Part shown: positions 25,901-37,606 of the stretch, piece by piece | How positions within the stretch are numbered: position 1 is the stretch's first letter | Layout: each line of letters opens with the position of its first letter | Notes under the pieces: generated by a model | What the model saw: the letters and a program-made list of their open reading frames with translations, nothing else | Told to the model about the DNA's origin: nothing | Databases searched by the model: none | Origin: Mactra quadrangularis | Taxonomy: Eukaryota; Mollusca; Bivalvia; Venerida; Mactridae | Reading direction: 5' to 3' | NCBI GenBank assembly: GCA_025267735.1 | Contig: CM046294.1 | Location: forward strand, 8,590,001 to 8,654,000 | DNA: 64,000 nt | Made by a program: the position numbers and the translations under genes

Positions 25901-26994
25901 TACCTGGCTTTATTATGGATTACTTCCCTTTGTATTTTTTTGTTAAAGTTTTTAATATGTTGGATATCTCTGCCATTTATGGTCTGATCTTCATGAAAAT
26001 CTGGCTTTAAAGTGGCTTCCAAATTACATTTCTTGTTATTATATTTATTATGGTGAAAATAGTATTTTATGAATTTATTGAGCGTTGAGTTCAATAAAGG
26101 AAAAGCATCAATCAAATATTCCTGCTGATTTTCTTTTGTAACTAAGAAGGATCCAAGAGCAATAATTATGAATCTTATAATTATTATATGATATAAATGC
26201 AGTCTGCATCACCTTAAGTTTTGTCAAGCAATGACCTGATGCATTGATATGGAGTATTGGTAGTAAAGGTAAAAATTATCTGCTACTTTGACTATATATG
26301 AAATAAGAAATTTACTGGGCCCTGCCCTTTTTCTCCTTCCTGGCCCTTTTTCTGCTAGTATTTCTGCATAATGCAGAAATACTTACTTTGAAAAATCAAT
26401 CCTCTGATAGGCCATGGCCCTTTTTCTGCCTTTCTGTCCTTTTTCTGAGTTTCAGAATAATCACAAATATTTGTGTTTATAATTTCATGTTTTAAAATCT
26501 CTCACCAATGTGATAATCTATTCTATCATTGTTTCACACAGTCAGGATATTACAGAGGCTTGATCAAACATCCCAGTGATCCTGATCAGTATTCTAAGCA
26601 GAAACTAAGAGTTGAAAGACCGTAACTGTTAAATTCAATTTAAATCAAATTTTGAATCATTTACTAAGACTAGATGAAATTTCAAGCCCAATTTCCATCA
26701 AATTTTCTGATAGTTTGATTTGCCAATTAATTTCAATTGAACCGCATAACAGTATGTAAATGATGCCGCATGCATAGAATACTCTTGTCTAGTAAAACAA
26801 TGTGGTATCAATCTACAGGTTTAAAACAATGCTGTGATAGGACTTTAAAAACAATGAGTTTTATTAGGTTCTGATCGGGGAGAGAAAATTAACAAAAAAC
26901 TGCTGATACGAAATGATTGGATGACATTTTTTGAAACAACATTTTTTTATTTGGTTTATCTCTGTGTCTACATAAGTTATGGTCCTTTTATGGA

Positions 26995-27165
26995 GGTCAA
27001 CCAGTACTCACCTACCCTTCCACTAGTCCAGCAACTTCTTTATATACCTTATTTATGGAGGAAATTCAACATTATTGTTGAAGTCTATGGGAGGTCATAA
27101 CCCCCTTGGGTTTCAAACTTTCAAGCCCTTTGGGACACTGAATTTGAAAGCATGTGCATTGCCCA
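26995..27165 (-). repeat. tRNA-derived SINE, family 2, diverged
   Basis: In reverse complement it shows TTGAAACCCAAGGGGGTTAT (box B area), TTTCCTCCATAAATAAGG and GTGGAAGGGTAGGTGAGTAC, the body blocks of the copy at 23312. Confidence 0.6.
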
Positions 27166-27597
27166 CATAGAACTACTTGCAGATTATGTACCTAAGAATT
27201 GATATAGTCTATTTTATTGTTGATGTTGATACAGGCTTTATCTTATTCTTTCATTGTGGTGCCCGGTACTTCTATTCAAAGATGACTTATGAAGGATTTT
27301 ATCCATTCTATTTAGCTGTATGGTGCATAAACTGTATGGCAGAGAGCGTGCATGACTGCATGTAGCTTGTTTCATAAATGATCGTCATTTTGGAATCTCA
27401 TTTAAGTTTTATAACAAGTTTGGTTATATAATGATATCATTTAGATGAAAACATTTGATAACACTTGTTAAAAGAATACATCCAAAACATGTTTATTTGC
27501 TGCCATGGGCTAGTTTTAATATCTCTTACGCCTACATCGTGTAGGTTATTTTCTTCAAGAGCTCTCAATTGAATTTTTCTCTATCTCATTGCTGCAG

Positions 27598-27667
27598 AAC
27601 AAGAAAGCACTAGAAAAAGACAGTGGAAACATTGAAGTGTTTTGCATAAAACTTACAGCATCAAGTG
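27598..27667 (+). CDS. MECOM/PRDM16: Candidate missing PR-domain exon (tentative)
   Basis: A strong polypyrimidine tract (TTTTTCTCTATCTCATTGCTGCAG) ends at 27597. Reading in phase 0, as exon 3 demands, gives NKKALEKDSGNIEVFCIKLT followed by ASSG. The pattern D-x-G-x-I-x-x-F-C-I-x-x-x-A-S is what PR domains have at this place (vertebrate PRDM3 reads LDEFYNVKFCIDASQ). Joined to exon 4 it would restore roughly the usual domain length. Against it: the only nearby donors (AA|GTGGTA, GTG|GTACAT) leave phase 1, while exon 4 needs phase 0. A phase-0 donor exists only at GAA|GTGTTT (27637) and would cut off FCI. So it may be a real exon with an error or a further mini-exon, or a chance match. Confidence 0.3.
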
Positions 27668-28570
27668 GTACATAAGCATTAATTGCCCAATATTTTTACT
27701 TTTATAAGCATACTATTAAATGCATTCCTGAAATGTCTGTGACAGAACGGAGGATTCCATTATAATCCTCACAACAGGTGTAACCATGATATTTACTCTC
27801 TCATGAAAATTACATCTTTAAGATATTTACATGGTGGGATATTAATATGAATTCATGATGTGACTATTACCCTTTCATCTAGAATTTAAAACTAGGGGCT
27901 TTATTTTATTACTTTTCACAGTAAGGTTAGTGCTCTCATGTCCTATCTGAGTATATACAGACATTTTCAAAAATATCATCATTTTATTGCATTGAATAAA
28001 AAGGCGCCAAAAATGATGTTTTTATTATCTACTCCATTTTCTCATCATTCAGTTTTCATATTTTGTGGGGTTTTTTTGTGTATGCTTTTAATACTAGATT
28101 TGTTTATCTGCTTAATTTTAGCGAATTATTATAAATTTTTAAAATTAGACATGTTCCTTTGAAATACACAGTATGACATCAAGTTTGTCTTTAGATACAT
28201 TTCAGTTATTTTTGGCATTTATTGTAAGGCATGTTTTCACTGCATGTATTATTAAGAGAACAAATTATTTCTAAATTTACTTGAAAATTGGTGCCAAAAT
28301 GCCAGGTCTCTGGTTGTTTTCCATCATTAATTGTTTTGCTGTTTGTATCTCATTTCTAGGAAGTTACAAAAATTGTGTTGTTGCTTATATCTCATAAAAT
28401 TGCAACTGAAATAATATATAACAGACATTGTCCATAATTTAAACACTCAATATTAAATAAAAAATATCTTTTTTAACTGTTCGATGTTTTTTGTAGATAT
28501 ATTTTGTGATTAGTATTAGTAAATAAACAAGCTAGCTAATACTGATATATTTCCAATTCAATAATTTTAT

Positions 28571-28722
28571 TGTCAGTGGTGCAACATGCAGTAACACTGC
28601 TGATTTAAATACTCAAGCAGTCCTTGTACATATATATTGATAAATATTTTTTAAGCATAGCGAGTACAGAAGTACTGCAGTGAGTATATAAATCAGCAGG
28701 TTTTATGCATGCACCTGACCGT
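28571..28722. mobile_element. Palindromic foldback element, type B, copy 1
   Basis: Left CTGCTGATTTAAATACTC and right GAGTATATAAATCAGCAG are inverses, and the outer parts TGTCAGTGGTGC and GCACCTGACC also pair. Related copies at 57096 and 57481 and a half copy near 44325. Confidence 0.75.
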
Positions 28723-31700
28723 TGAATACCATTAAACTATAAATATTTTTTATTTCATTTATTGATATATACCATAGATCATATAGTCACTTAAGAATTG
28801 TTATTGAAATTGTTGTTAATAACCAAAGTTCAATTTATCGTCCATGGACTTAAATATGAAGTTATGATTTATCAAAAAGGTTGTTTTTGTTGTGTATTAC
28901 ATGTTGCAATTTACTAGTCTGGTCCATATTGATATACATATTTCAGTTTAAAATTTCATCCATGTTTATTCTTATGTAATTATTTCAAATGATCAAACAA
29001 TTTATCTCTACAATTGATACCCAAGCCAAACTTTGTAAAAACAAAATGTCATACAGTCTCAAACCATTTCATTGGCTGATTGGCAATCTGTAGACCAATC
29101 AAAACAAAACTATTATTAAATATAATTACCTATCAACAGATAATTAATTATCACAAGTTGTTACTCAAAATAGTACAGATGTTGTGCAAACAGCACATTG
29201 TGATAATTACTAAATCTCCAAATTGAAGAGGTGTCAAAAACTGTCAAACTTTGTCTATTGAGTGAATGATGAGATTACAATACAACTAATCAATGGTGGT
29301 ATTTTTTCAACAGATTGGTGATTATGACAGTCTGGGTTCATCCATATGCTCATTACTGACCATATTTACTCATTATAAATAAAAATAAGATACCATTTTG
29401 TCCATCATATCAGTTTTAAATTGTGTGCTAGAGAGTGAATGTGAAGCCATTAAATTTTATATGCAATATTCAAAGTGCTTTTATTTTTGGAATATTTGGT
29501 AAATATTTTAACTCTTTTCTGAATTACAATTTTGTTTGTGTAATTTTATTATAATTAATGCATTTTGCTAGAGAATTTTTATTTTGTTTTATTATTAATT
29601 TAGAAATAAATAATTATCTAAATAAGGTTTTGGATGTAGTTTTTACCAATTTTAATTTTAAAAGATTAAAATTACTGTTTACAGTTTTTGAATTCATAGA
29701 CAAAAAATACAGTTGAATCAAACAAATATGTCTAAAGTGTTACATGATTATTTCATATAGTGACTAAGTCATTTAAATTTAATGTTGCAAATTTACGAAA
29801 AGAAGCTGTTAGCATGTAAACATAGATTGAATTGGAAACAACAATTAATGAGTTTACATTTTTCATAAATTTGCAGTTTCTGCAATATACTGATTCCAAA
29901 ATATCATAAACAAGTGAAATGGTTGTCAATGGTTTTGAAGAAGCTTTTAAAATTTAATAATTAATTATATAATATGATTATAAAATGTGCGACTAATAAT
30001 CTTTTGTATATTTTGAAAATAATGTTGTATAATCTGTCAGGTAAAGCTTTATACACATCAAAATAGAAAAACAGATGATTCAAAAATGATGTTTCACACT
30101 TTGTATAACAGACATTGACTCATTATTATACATATGATATTATGCCAGTATAATGCTATGATTATTCATTGATGGAATATATTTTGTTATGAGAATTAAT
30201 AAATGTTAGTATTTAAATATATAATAACAGGGATAGGAAATAATTATCTTAATTAACTCATCTAACGGTTTTTACATACAAAACAAGCTTAAACGAGGAT
30301 GAAAAAATGTCCTGATGGTTTGTAATATCACTTTGGACGAAGTATTTTCTGGTACCGAATACATAGTTTTTCATGAATCACACTACAGTTGTTCTCTGTA
30401 GAATTAAGGCGTGATTATATGGCTGTGACAGCTGCTTCCTAACGCTGAACTAGATTTTCCATGGCTAAATGTTGCCTATTTACCAATTAATATCTATTTT
30501 ATATATGTTAATTATGGCACGGAAATGATAGGATAAATCTCCCTTGAAATGCCATCCGTGCATAATCCTGTTCGCCAGAAGCTTTGGTATTTAGTCTTTG
30601 TCATTTAGAAACATTTTTGTGATTCTCCATCATATTGGTTTCTTTGAAGCCGCGGAAACTGTGAGTCCTGGCACTCTGGTACAATCTCATAAATTTCAGT
30701 TAATTAATAGGACAAAATTTTTGTTAATTTCAACTCATTTTGACATAAATAGGTGTGCCAAAAGATCTGAACGTTTAGAGATTAACAAACATTCTGTCAT
30801 TAATACTTGGGTTACACTCGACCATTTTAAACACATTTTTATGACCAAATTGTCTCGTTAATTCTAATATCTGATCATTAAGACCAATTATGAATGGAAA
30901 ATTGCAAAATAGCTTCATATATTGATACATTTTTTATCATCAGACAAAATTGGTATATAAATGAATAGGAATGCCATCTAGATTCAAAATTAGTATGTAT
31001 TTTATAAATGACTGTTTTAGCCCATGCCTTACATATTATTAAGTGAAATTTGTAAGTAAATGGCTCCTGATTTCATTCACTTGTTGCCAGTTTTTCATTC
31101 AACAACTTATGTGGGCTCAACTTGGTTGCTTATGACATAATTTTGCTGAATTATGGGTAATTAAAATTACATTATACGTTATTCATTGATTAAATGTGAT
31201 CGCTGTCAACAGCTGTACGGGAATAATGTACATAGTTTGGGATCACACTAGCAGCACAAATAATCTTTTGTCTCAGAAAACAAAATTTTATTAAAACTAT
31301 AACACTTTATTGCTGAGTTTTATATATTTTTAAATGTGAATTACGTTAGTGAAAAATGTAGAAAAATTTATTATTTCAAACCATGATAGGCCATATTATT
31401 CACTATCAGAAATGCTAAGTTACATTGACAGCCATTCATGCACTGTCATCTGCACTTTTTTTGTGTTCCTAAAATATTCATCTTATAATTGTTTTACTCA
31501 AAGTAAAAGTCTATGATAAATTGATATTTTATTAAATAAAGATTTTCATTAACAAATTTGGTTATTTTTTTTTTTATATTTTTAAATTATTACCATTTAC
31601 ATATTAAATTTTTTTTGTTTATGTTTTATGGCAAACGGACAAAAAAAATTGTTAGAAATAAAAAAAACCAGCAACAAAAAGCATTAACAGTTCATAAATT

Positions 31701-34700
31701 GACAGGATATGGTTTTATGCATTCTATCACCATCTTCTACAACTGTAGGCCTAAGTCACGTTGCTTTACAAATTACTCAATAACAAAACACAGCTTTACT
31801 CGTCATCCAAAAATGTTTCTATTCAATTTCAGAGTTGAAATTTATGAACAAGCACTTTTAATATTGTGGATTTTTACTTTATAATCAATGAAAATTAAAG
31901 CAGATCATTTGATATTAAAATTTAGAATATTAACTGCTAGCCAGATTCTCAATTTTACCTTGTAAAAATACCATAGTTATGTATTATCATTAACTGTCTT
32001 TTTTTCTGTGACTTTTATTTTCTGACAAGGAATCTCAGCTGGGTATATGTGTGAATATGGTTCACATTCATTACTATAAGGGATATATACATTTAACACT
32101 TAATATATTGTAGGATTATTTCAATTTATTATTTAAAATGTTTAAATTTTCTTTCATGTTTCAAAAAAACATAATTTTTTCTCTGTAAAAGTTGATATTT
32201 TTATGTACCATCAACATGTGGCTTTTAACAGTGTAATTCATTGTACAGAACAAACTAGAAGTAAAGTACTCAGCTTTCAATGTTATCAACTGCAAACAAA
32301 ACCACTTTCACTTGCTTCTTGATCTCCTGTTGTACAAGTGGTTAGTGTAAATCACCTGCTAACTTTATTATGATTGGATTAGTTCAGCTAGAGATATGTT
32401 ACAAGGCTTCTGATTGGCTGATTGGGTAGTAAATGCTGTCTATCAAACTGTAGTGTCTTCAGACAGATAAATAGGTGGAGTTTACAGATAAAAGTAGGAG
32501 GAGCTTTAAAATTTCATTGAAAGCGAACAAGTGGCTACATTATTAGGAAATTTAACAGTATGAGGATTTTTTTTGAAAGTTAGTCAACTGTGCAGTGCAA
32601 ATCCTTTGGATAATATTTCATATTGTAAGTGTTTGCAATATTTTAATTGAAATGATGTAGTTAATTGATATTTTTAACCAAATTAATCTTTACAATATCT
32701 GATCATTTAAATGACAAGGTTTATTAAGTTTGGCATTTTACTTTAAAATGATTTTGAAAAAGTAAAAATGAGCTGTATTGACTTAATACATAATGGAAGT
32801 GTTAAATTGAGTTATTAAACATTTAGTAAAATGTACCGATATTTTTAGTACTTATTCAAAATGTATTCATATTTATCTTTCCATATGACACTTGAGATAC
32901 TTTTTGAAACATAATTTAAAGTGTCAAATTATCATTTCACCAGTTAAAAATAAATTACAATACATTTAATGTGAGGTACATTTGTCATAGCTACTATGTT
33001 GCTTTTATTGTTAGCAGTTGCAGCCTTTTGGGTGTTAGATTAAAATTTGTCAAAGAAATATATATAAATATTATATCAAATTGATAACAAATAAAGTGAT
33101 GCTGAGTTGATGCCTTTTGTAAGGACATGTGTACTTGTCTTAATCAAATAAAACTTGTTATTAATAATTTAAATAATAATGTCAAATTTAGGACCAGTGT
33201 CACACAATAGACTTTACAAAACAAGGATTATCTCATGTAAAATGTAGAAAGTGTGACAGAAATATCAATATAAATTATTCCCCAGTTTTACTGATGATAC
33301 TAGATTTTGTATGCTTGTAACACTCTTTGATTCAGTTTGTTTTAGATCATTTTGGCATGTAAATAGTTGATTGTATTTCTTGTCAAATTTTGAAATCTAG
33401 AAAAGTCTCAATCTTGAGGAGTAACTTTTGCAAGCCAACCCAGTTTCAAAGTAAAATCTTACTATTCTACAAGTTTTGTATTTTGTATTAAGATTTTGAT
33501 GTTGTTCCTGTAAGATATAGGGTATTGAACCTTAATGGTTTAATACATGTACTTGGACTTAGTAGTATGAGTATTAACACGATTATCAAATTGTTTTATG
33601 ACAGGACGTTATGAACCATTGTCTGCTTGTATCCCTGTCACCATGAACCATCAAATGTTTTAATTTTATTCATGAGTATTAAAAGACATTGCTAAGTCTG
33701 ATTTAATCATTAATCTTTACAATAATTTATTTCTGCTGATCAAGACTTGTTCATGAAGTTATTGAGTGACAATTCAAGAAGTTCATGATCATATTTCAAA
33801 AGGGAAAGTTTTGCATCAAAACAGATATGTTACATTATCTATGTCTTATTTATTTCTTAGCTTGTATTTTATCTATCATTCTTATTGGTGTCAGTTATAC
33901 AGTACTTGATTCTGTATTCATACACTTGTATCGTTGAATATTAGATAGAAAAATACTCATATCTTACTCTTAGTGTTTGCTTGACACAATACGTTGAAAC
34001 ATAAAGACTCTACTTTGCCGGCAAAAATATTAAGAAAAATGTCTTTAGGACGCAATTTTGGTGACAAATTAATGTTTGTATTATCATTATGCATGCATTA
34101 TATTGTCCTCATACATTTGTAACTGTTACGTAAATAAATAATAATAATAATAATAATTAGAATGGGAGCTGCTTCCATTTATAAATAACCTATCTCTCAC
34201 TATATATAGTTGCCCATTATGAATTAGGAATAAAGTCTAAAACTTTGTATCAGCAACATTTTAAGTTCTAAATCTATGATGCTACGTAATACCCCTTTGA
34301 GAACATGTTCATCAATGCATGAATGTTCATGAACATCTTTCAATTGTAGATAAATGTTCATGAACATTCAGGTTCTGTTATTGGTCTGTTCATGAACAAA
34401 TGTTGCATGATCATAAACAAGCTGAAAATATTCATGAACTTAAAACAAATTGTCTTAACAATGTAAACAGTATTATTAAATCATTATTTATTTAGAATTA
34501 ACAATATTACTAATTATAATGCCTCTGTGTTTTACAATATTTCTCACCAAAGTAATAAATTAATGTTTACTTTTATAACAATAAATGTAACAGTTTCAGC
34601 TTAAAAAATAATTACCCAGACTTCACTGTGACAGCAAGCAGTCTCATTGGGGTAGACATTTTTTTTGTGTTACATGCTCTGGGCAAACCATTAGCATCAA

Positions 34701-34797
34701 GTGGTTGCATTTCAAGGTAGTTCCTGGAACTCTCTAATACTTAATGCAATATGTAATGTAAACTTCAATGTAATGGTGCTATTTTGTGTTATTTCAG

Positions 34798-34887
34798 GTT
34801 AATATTGGACAACAGTTAATAAAATATATAAAGCAGTCTGATAACGCAGACACCTGCAATTTGATGGCTGTTCAATTACAGAATCAG
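34798..34887 (+). CDS. MECOM/PRDM16: Exon 4, middle of the PR domain
   Basis: Ninety bases, phase 0 at both ends, TTATTTCAG|GTT and AATCAG|GTAGGT, residues about 162-191 (without any missing exon). QQLIKYIKQS matches GSWLKYIR.A of vertebrate PRDM3/16, and CNLMAVQLQNQ matches HNLVACQINDQ / QNLTMCQISEQ. The exon ends at the same Gln as the alignable vertebrate segment. The usual Trp before LKYI is Gln here. Too short to stand out as an ORF; recognised by homology and clean splice sites. Confidence 0.88.
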
Positions 34888-36984
34888 GTAGGTTTAAGTT
34901 TTAAATAAATTTATGTTTTTTTAATCATTATTCAAAATTGATTGTTGCTGTTATTCAAACATGGCAGTTAATTGTCATGCTCATTGAGATTAATGCATTT
35001 TATAGTTGATGCATAAAATTAGAAATTTGACTTTTTTCTTAATTTTAAATGTAGTGAAGACATTTTGAGACTTTGTTGCTTTAAGATCACATGCATTTTT
35101 GAGGGTCTTTTAAAAAGGAGCTTGGAATAAGAAACTCTGGAACTCTGTGTATAATTTTGTCTCCATATTGGAACAGCCTCAAAGTATATGAGAAGAGTAA
35201 AAAATCTCTGTATTTGAATTCTTTTGGTTATATTTTGACATTTAAACTATGTATAATCATATGATCATATTATCATGTGATTTTCAATGTGATTCATTGT
35301 CATAATATACGAGATTAGCTGCCAAGTGATGATACCTCTCTCTTCGTTGACACACACACCTGCAAGCTTAATGCTGCACTCAAAAGTTTCCTTACTATGA
35401 TGATGATCTGGCTATATTTTAGAGTTCTAAGTTTGTGACAAACAGTGATAATGTAAAATTAAAAAAAAACAACAACATAAAGTAGAATGTCTCTCGTTAT
35501 GTCTATATTTATTAGGCCTCAGATATCCTTTTCTTAGTAATAATCTACATCTTAAAATATTTCCCAAAAAAATATGACCAAATTAGTTACCGAAAGTATA
35601 GGCTCATGTCTTTGTATGTTACAATAACAAGGATTCAATCTCAATTATTTCTAAGAAATTTGTCCCAGTCATTCATTGTTATAGTATTCTCTAAGTAGCA
35701 AGGGAGTGGCCCCATGATTTCAACAACAAAAGCAAAAACAATACAATGTACACTATAACAATATCAGGATGAGTTTAAAAGTGAGTTCACAGTGTGATTG
35801 ATGTCTCTTAGGACAGATAACCTAATGTCCGTTATGTCCACTCTCTTTCTATTGTATTACAACTTTGATAGAGATAATCTGTTGAGTGGTCAGTTCAAGT
35901 ACTTGACCACAATCCTTACTGGACTCTCTCCTATCTAAATGCATTCACTATAATCATTATAACAATTACTATAATACTTTGTATTTATTTGATCTTCATT
36001 GTGAAGATAGAAACAGTATTGACCTCATAAAATTAAAGGGCAATTTCCTGTGGGAGGGGCCACTAACATATTGTCATAAACGGTGAAATTTATTCACTGT
36101 CAATATCATAATTGTTAAATGGGTCCACATAATGTTCAAGCCGATAACTGTAAACCTTTAATTTCCTGTATGTTTTTGGTATGGTTCTTCATTTTTGTAT
36201 TCCTTTCACCTTGTCTGTATTACTTATATACAACTTTGGTTTACGACTATCATAGAAAGAGTTTGACATCATAAAACTTGGCTTTTTTCAGACATGAACA
36301 TATAATAGATTAGTGTCATAATTAACCTTATCATGCAGCAGTTTTATTATTATGTAAGGGAAGAATATTGTCATGCAGGGTTTTTAATTTTCATTTCACT
36401 AACAAAATCTTGCATAATTGCAATCCCAGAATTCCTGGCAAATTTGAACTGTCAGTGCTTTTCTTACACTTTCTAAGTCAGAACAGACAAAACTTGATGA
36501 GTTTGATAACTATGTTTAAGTCTTCTGAGTGGCATCACCTTTCCTTTATCAGCCAACCTCTCCAAATTGGAGGTGTATAAATCAAGGCAGCCTGCAGGTA
36601 ACTCAGATGAGCAAACAATAAAGAAAATGGTATGACAAAGAGCTCCTCCTTTTTAGAGAGTTTGATAATACTTTCATTTTAAACAATTAAGAGAGCAGAT
36701 GTTTATCAGATGATAATAAAGTTAGAGTAAATATGAACATCCTTTACTGGATAATCTCACCATTGATGGTCTCTAGATGTTATAAAACTTTTTATCTATT
36801 GATTTCCCTTCATTCTGACCAACTTTTGTTTAACTTTGGTTTGTATCATAATCTATTTTATATCATTGTTCAATGATATCAAAGCATGGCCATCTTGATT
36901 TTGAAATGTAAAATGGAAATTAGTTGCTATTATTGTCATCATTTCTGCTTAGTTTCATTGTTCTATGTTTTCTTGCTATTTAAC

Positions 36985-37105
36985 AGAACAGTCAGAAGAA
37001 CAAGAACAGAACAGAACAGAACAACACTTTTATTTCTCAAATTACAAAAGTCATGCTTGTAATGCTATTGTAATGATGTTCTGTTCTGTTCTGTACTGTA
37101 CTGTA
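36985..37105. repeat. Inverted pentanucleotide runs
   Basis: An ACAGA/AGAAC run (to about 37017) and a TTCTG run (from about 37078) are inverses separated by about 60 bases. They can form a slipped hairpin. Confidence 0.7.
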
Positions 37106-37462
37106 TCAGGCTGCCTGACCACCTTTATGGCATCTCTGCTTATGTAAAATGTCTCTTGAAGTTAACTCTTATGTCATGTGGTCTTTGTTTCCTACAATAA
37201 AGCTTATTCTGAGATGTTTGGTAGCAGACTCAAACAATTGCTTGCCAGTGGTGCCTTACTAGTGTAATCTATTCCTTTTAAGCGTATTATTATACGTGAA
37301 GGAGACTGGACTACATATTCACATCAGAAAACAATATGGTAGTCCCAATTATTTTTTGTTTTGACTGCAGACATTACAATTACCTATTTCCTTGTTAAGA
37401 TTCCATTAAATGCATGACATTTTATATGACATCTTACTGACATTGTCATGGGAGGTGATGTT

Positions 37463-37606
37463 ACTCCATGTTCATACAACTAGTTGCTGGGTCATGTGAC
37501 TCCATGTTCATAAAACTAGTTGCTGGGTCATGTGACTCCATGTTTATACAACAAGTTACTGGGTAATGTGGCTCCATGTTCCTAAAACCAGTGGTAGGTC
37601 AAAGCT
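37463..37606 (+). repeat. Minisatellite, 36-bp unit, four copies
   Basis: ACTCCATGTTCATACAACTA then GTTGCTGGGTCATGTG, starting at 37463, 37499, 37535 and 37571. The last copy is diverged. Confidence 0.9.
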
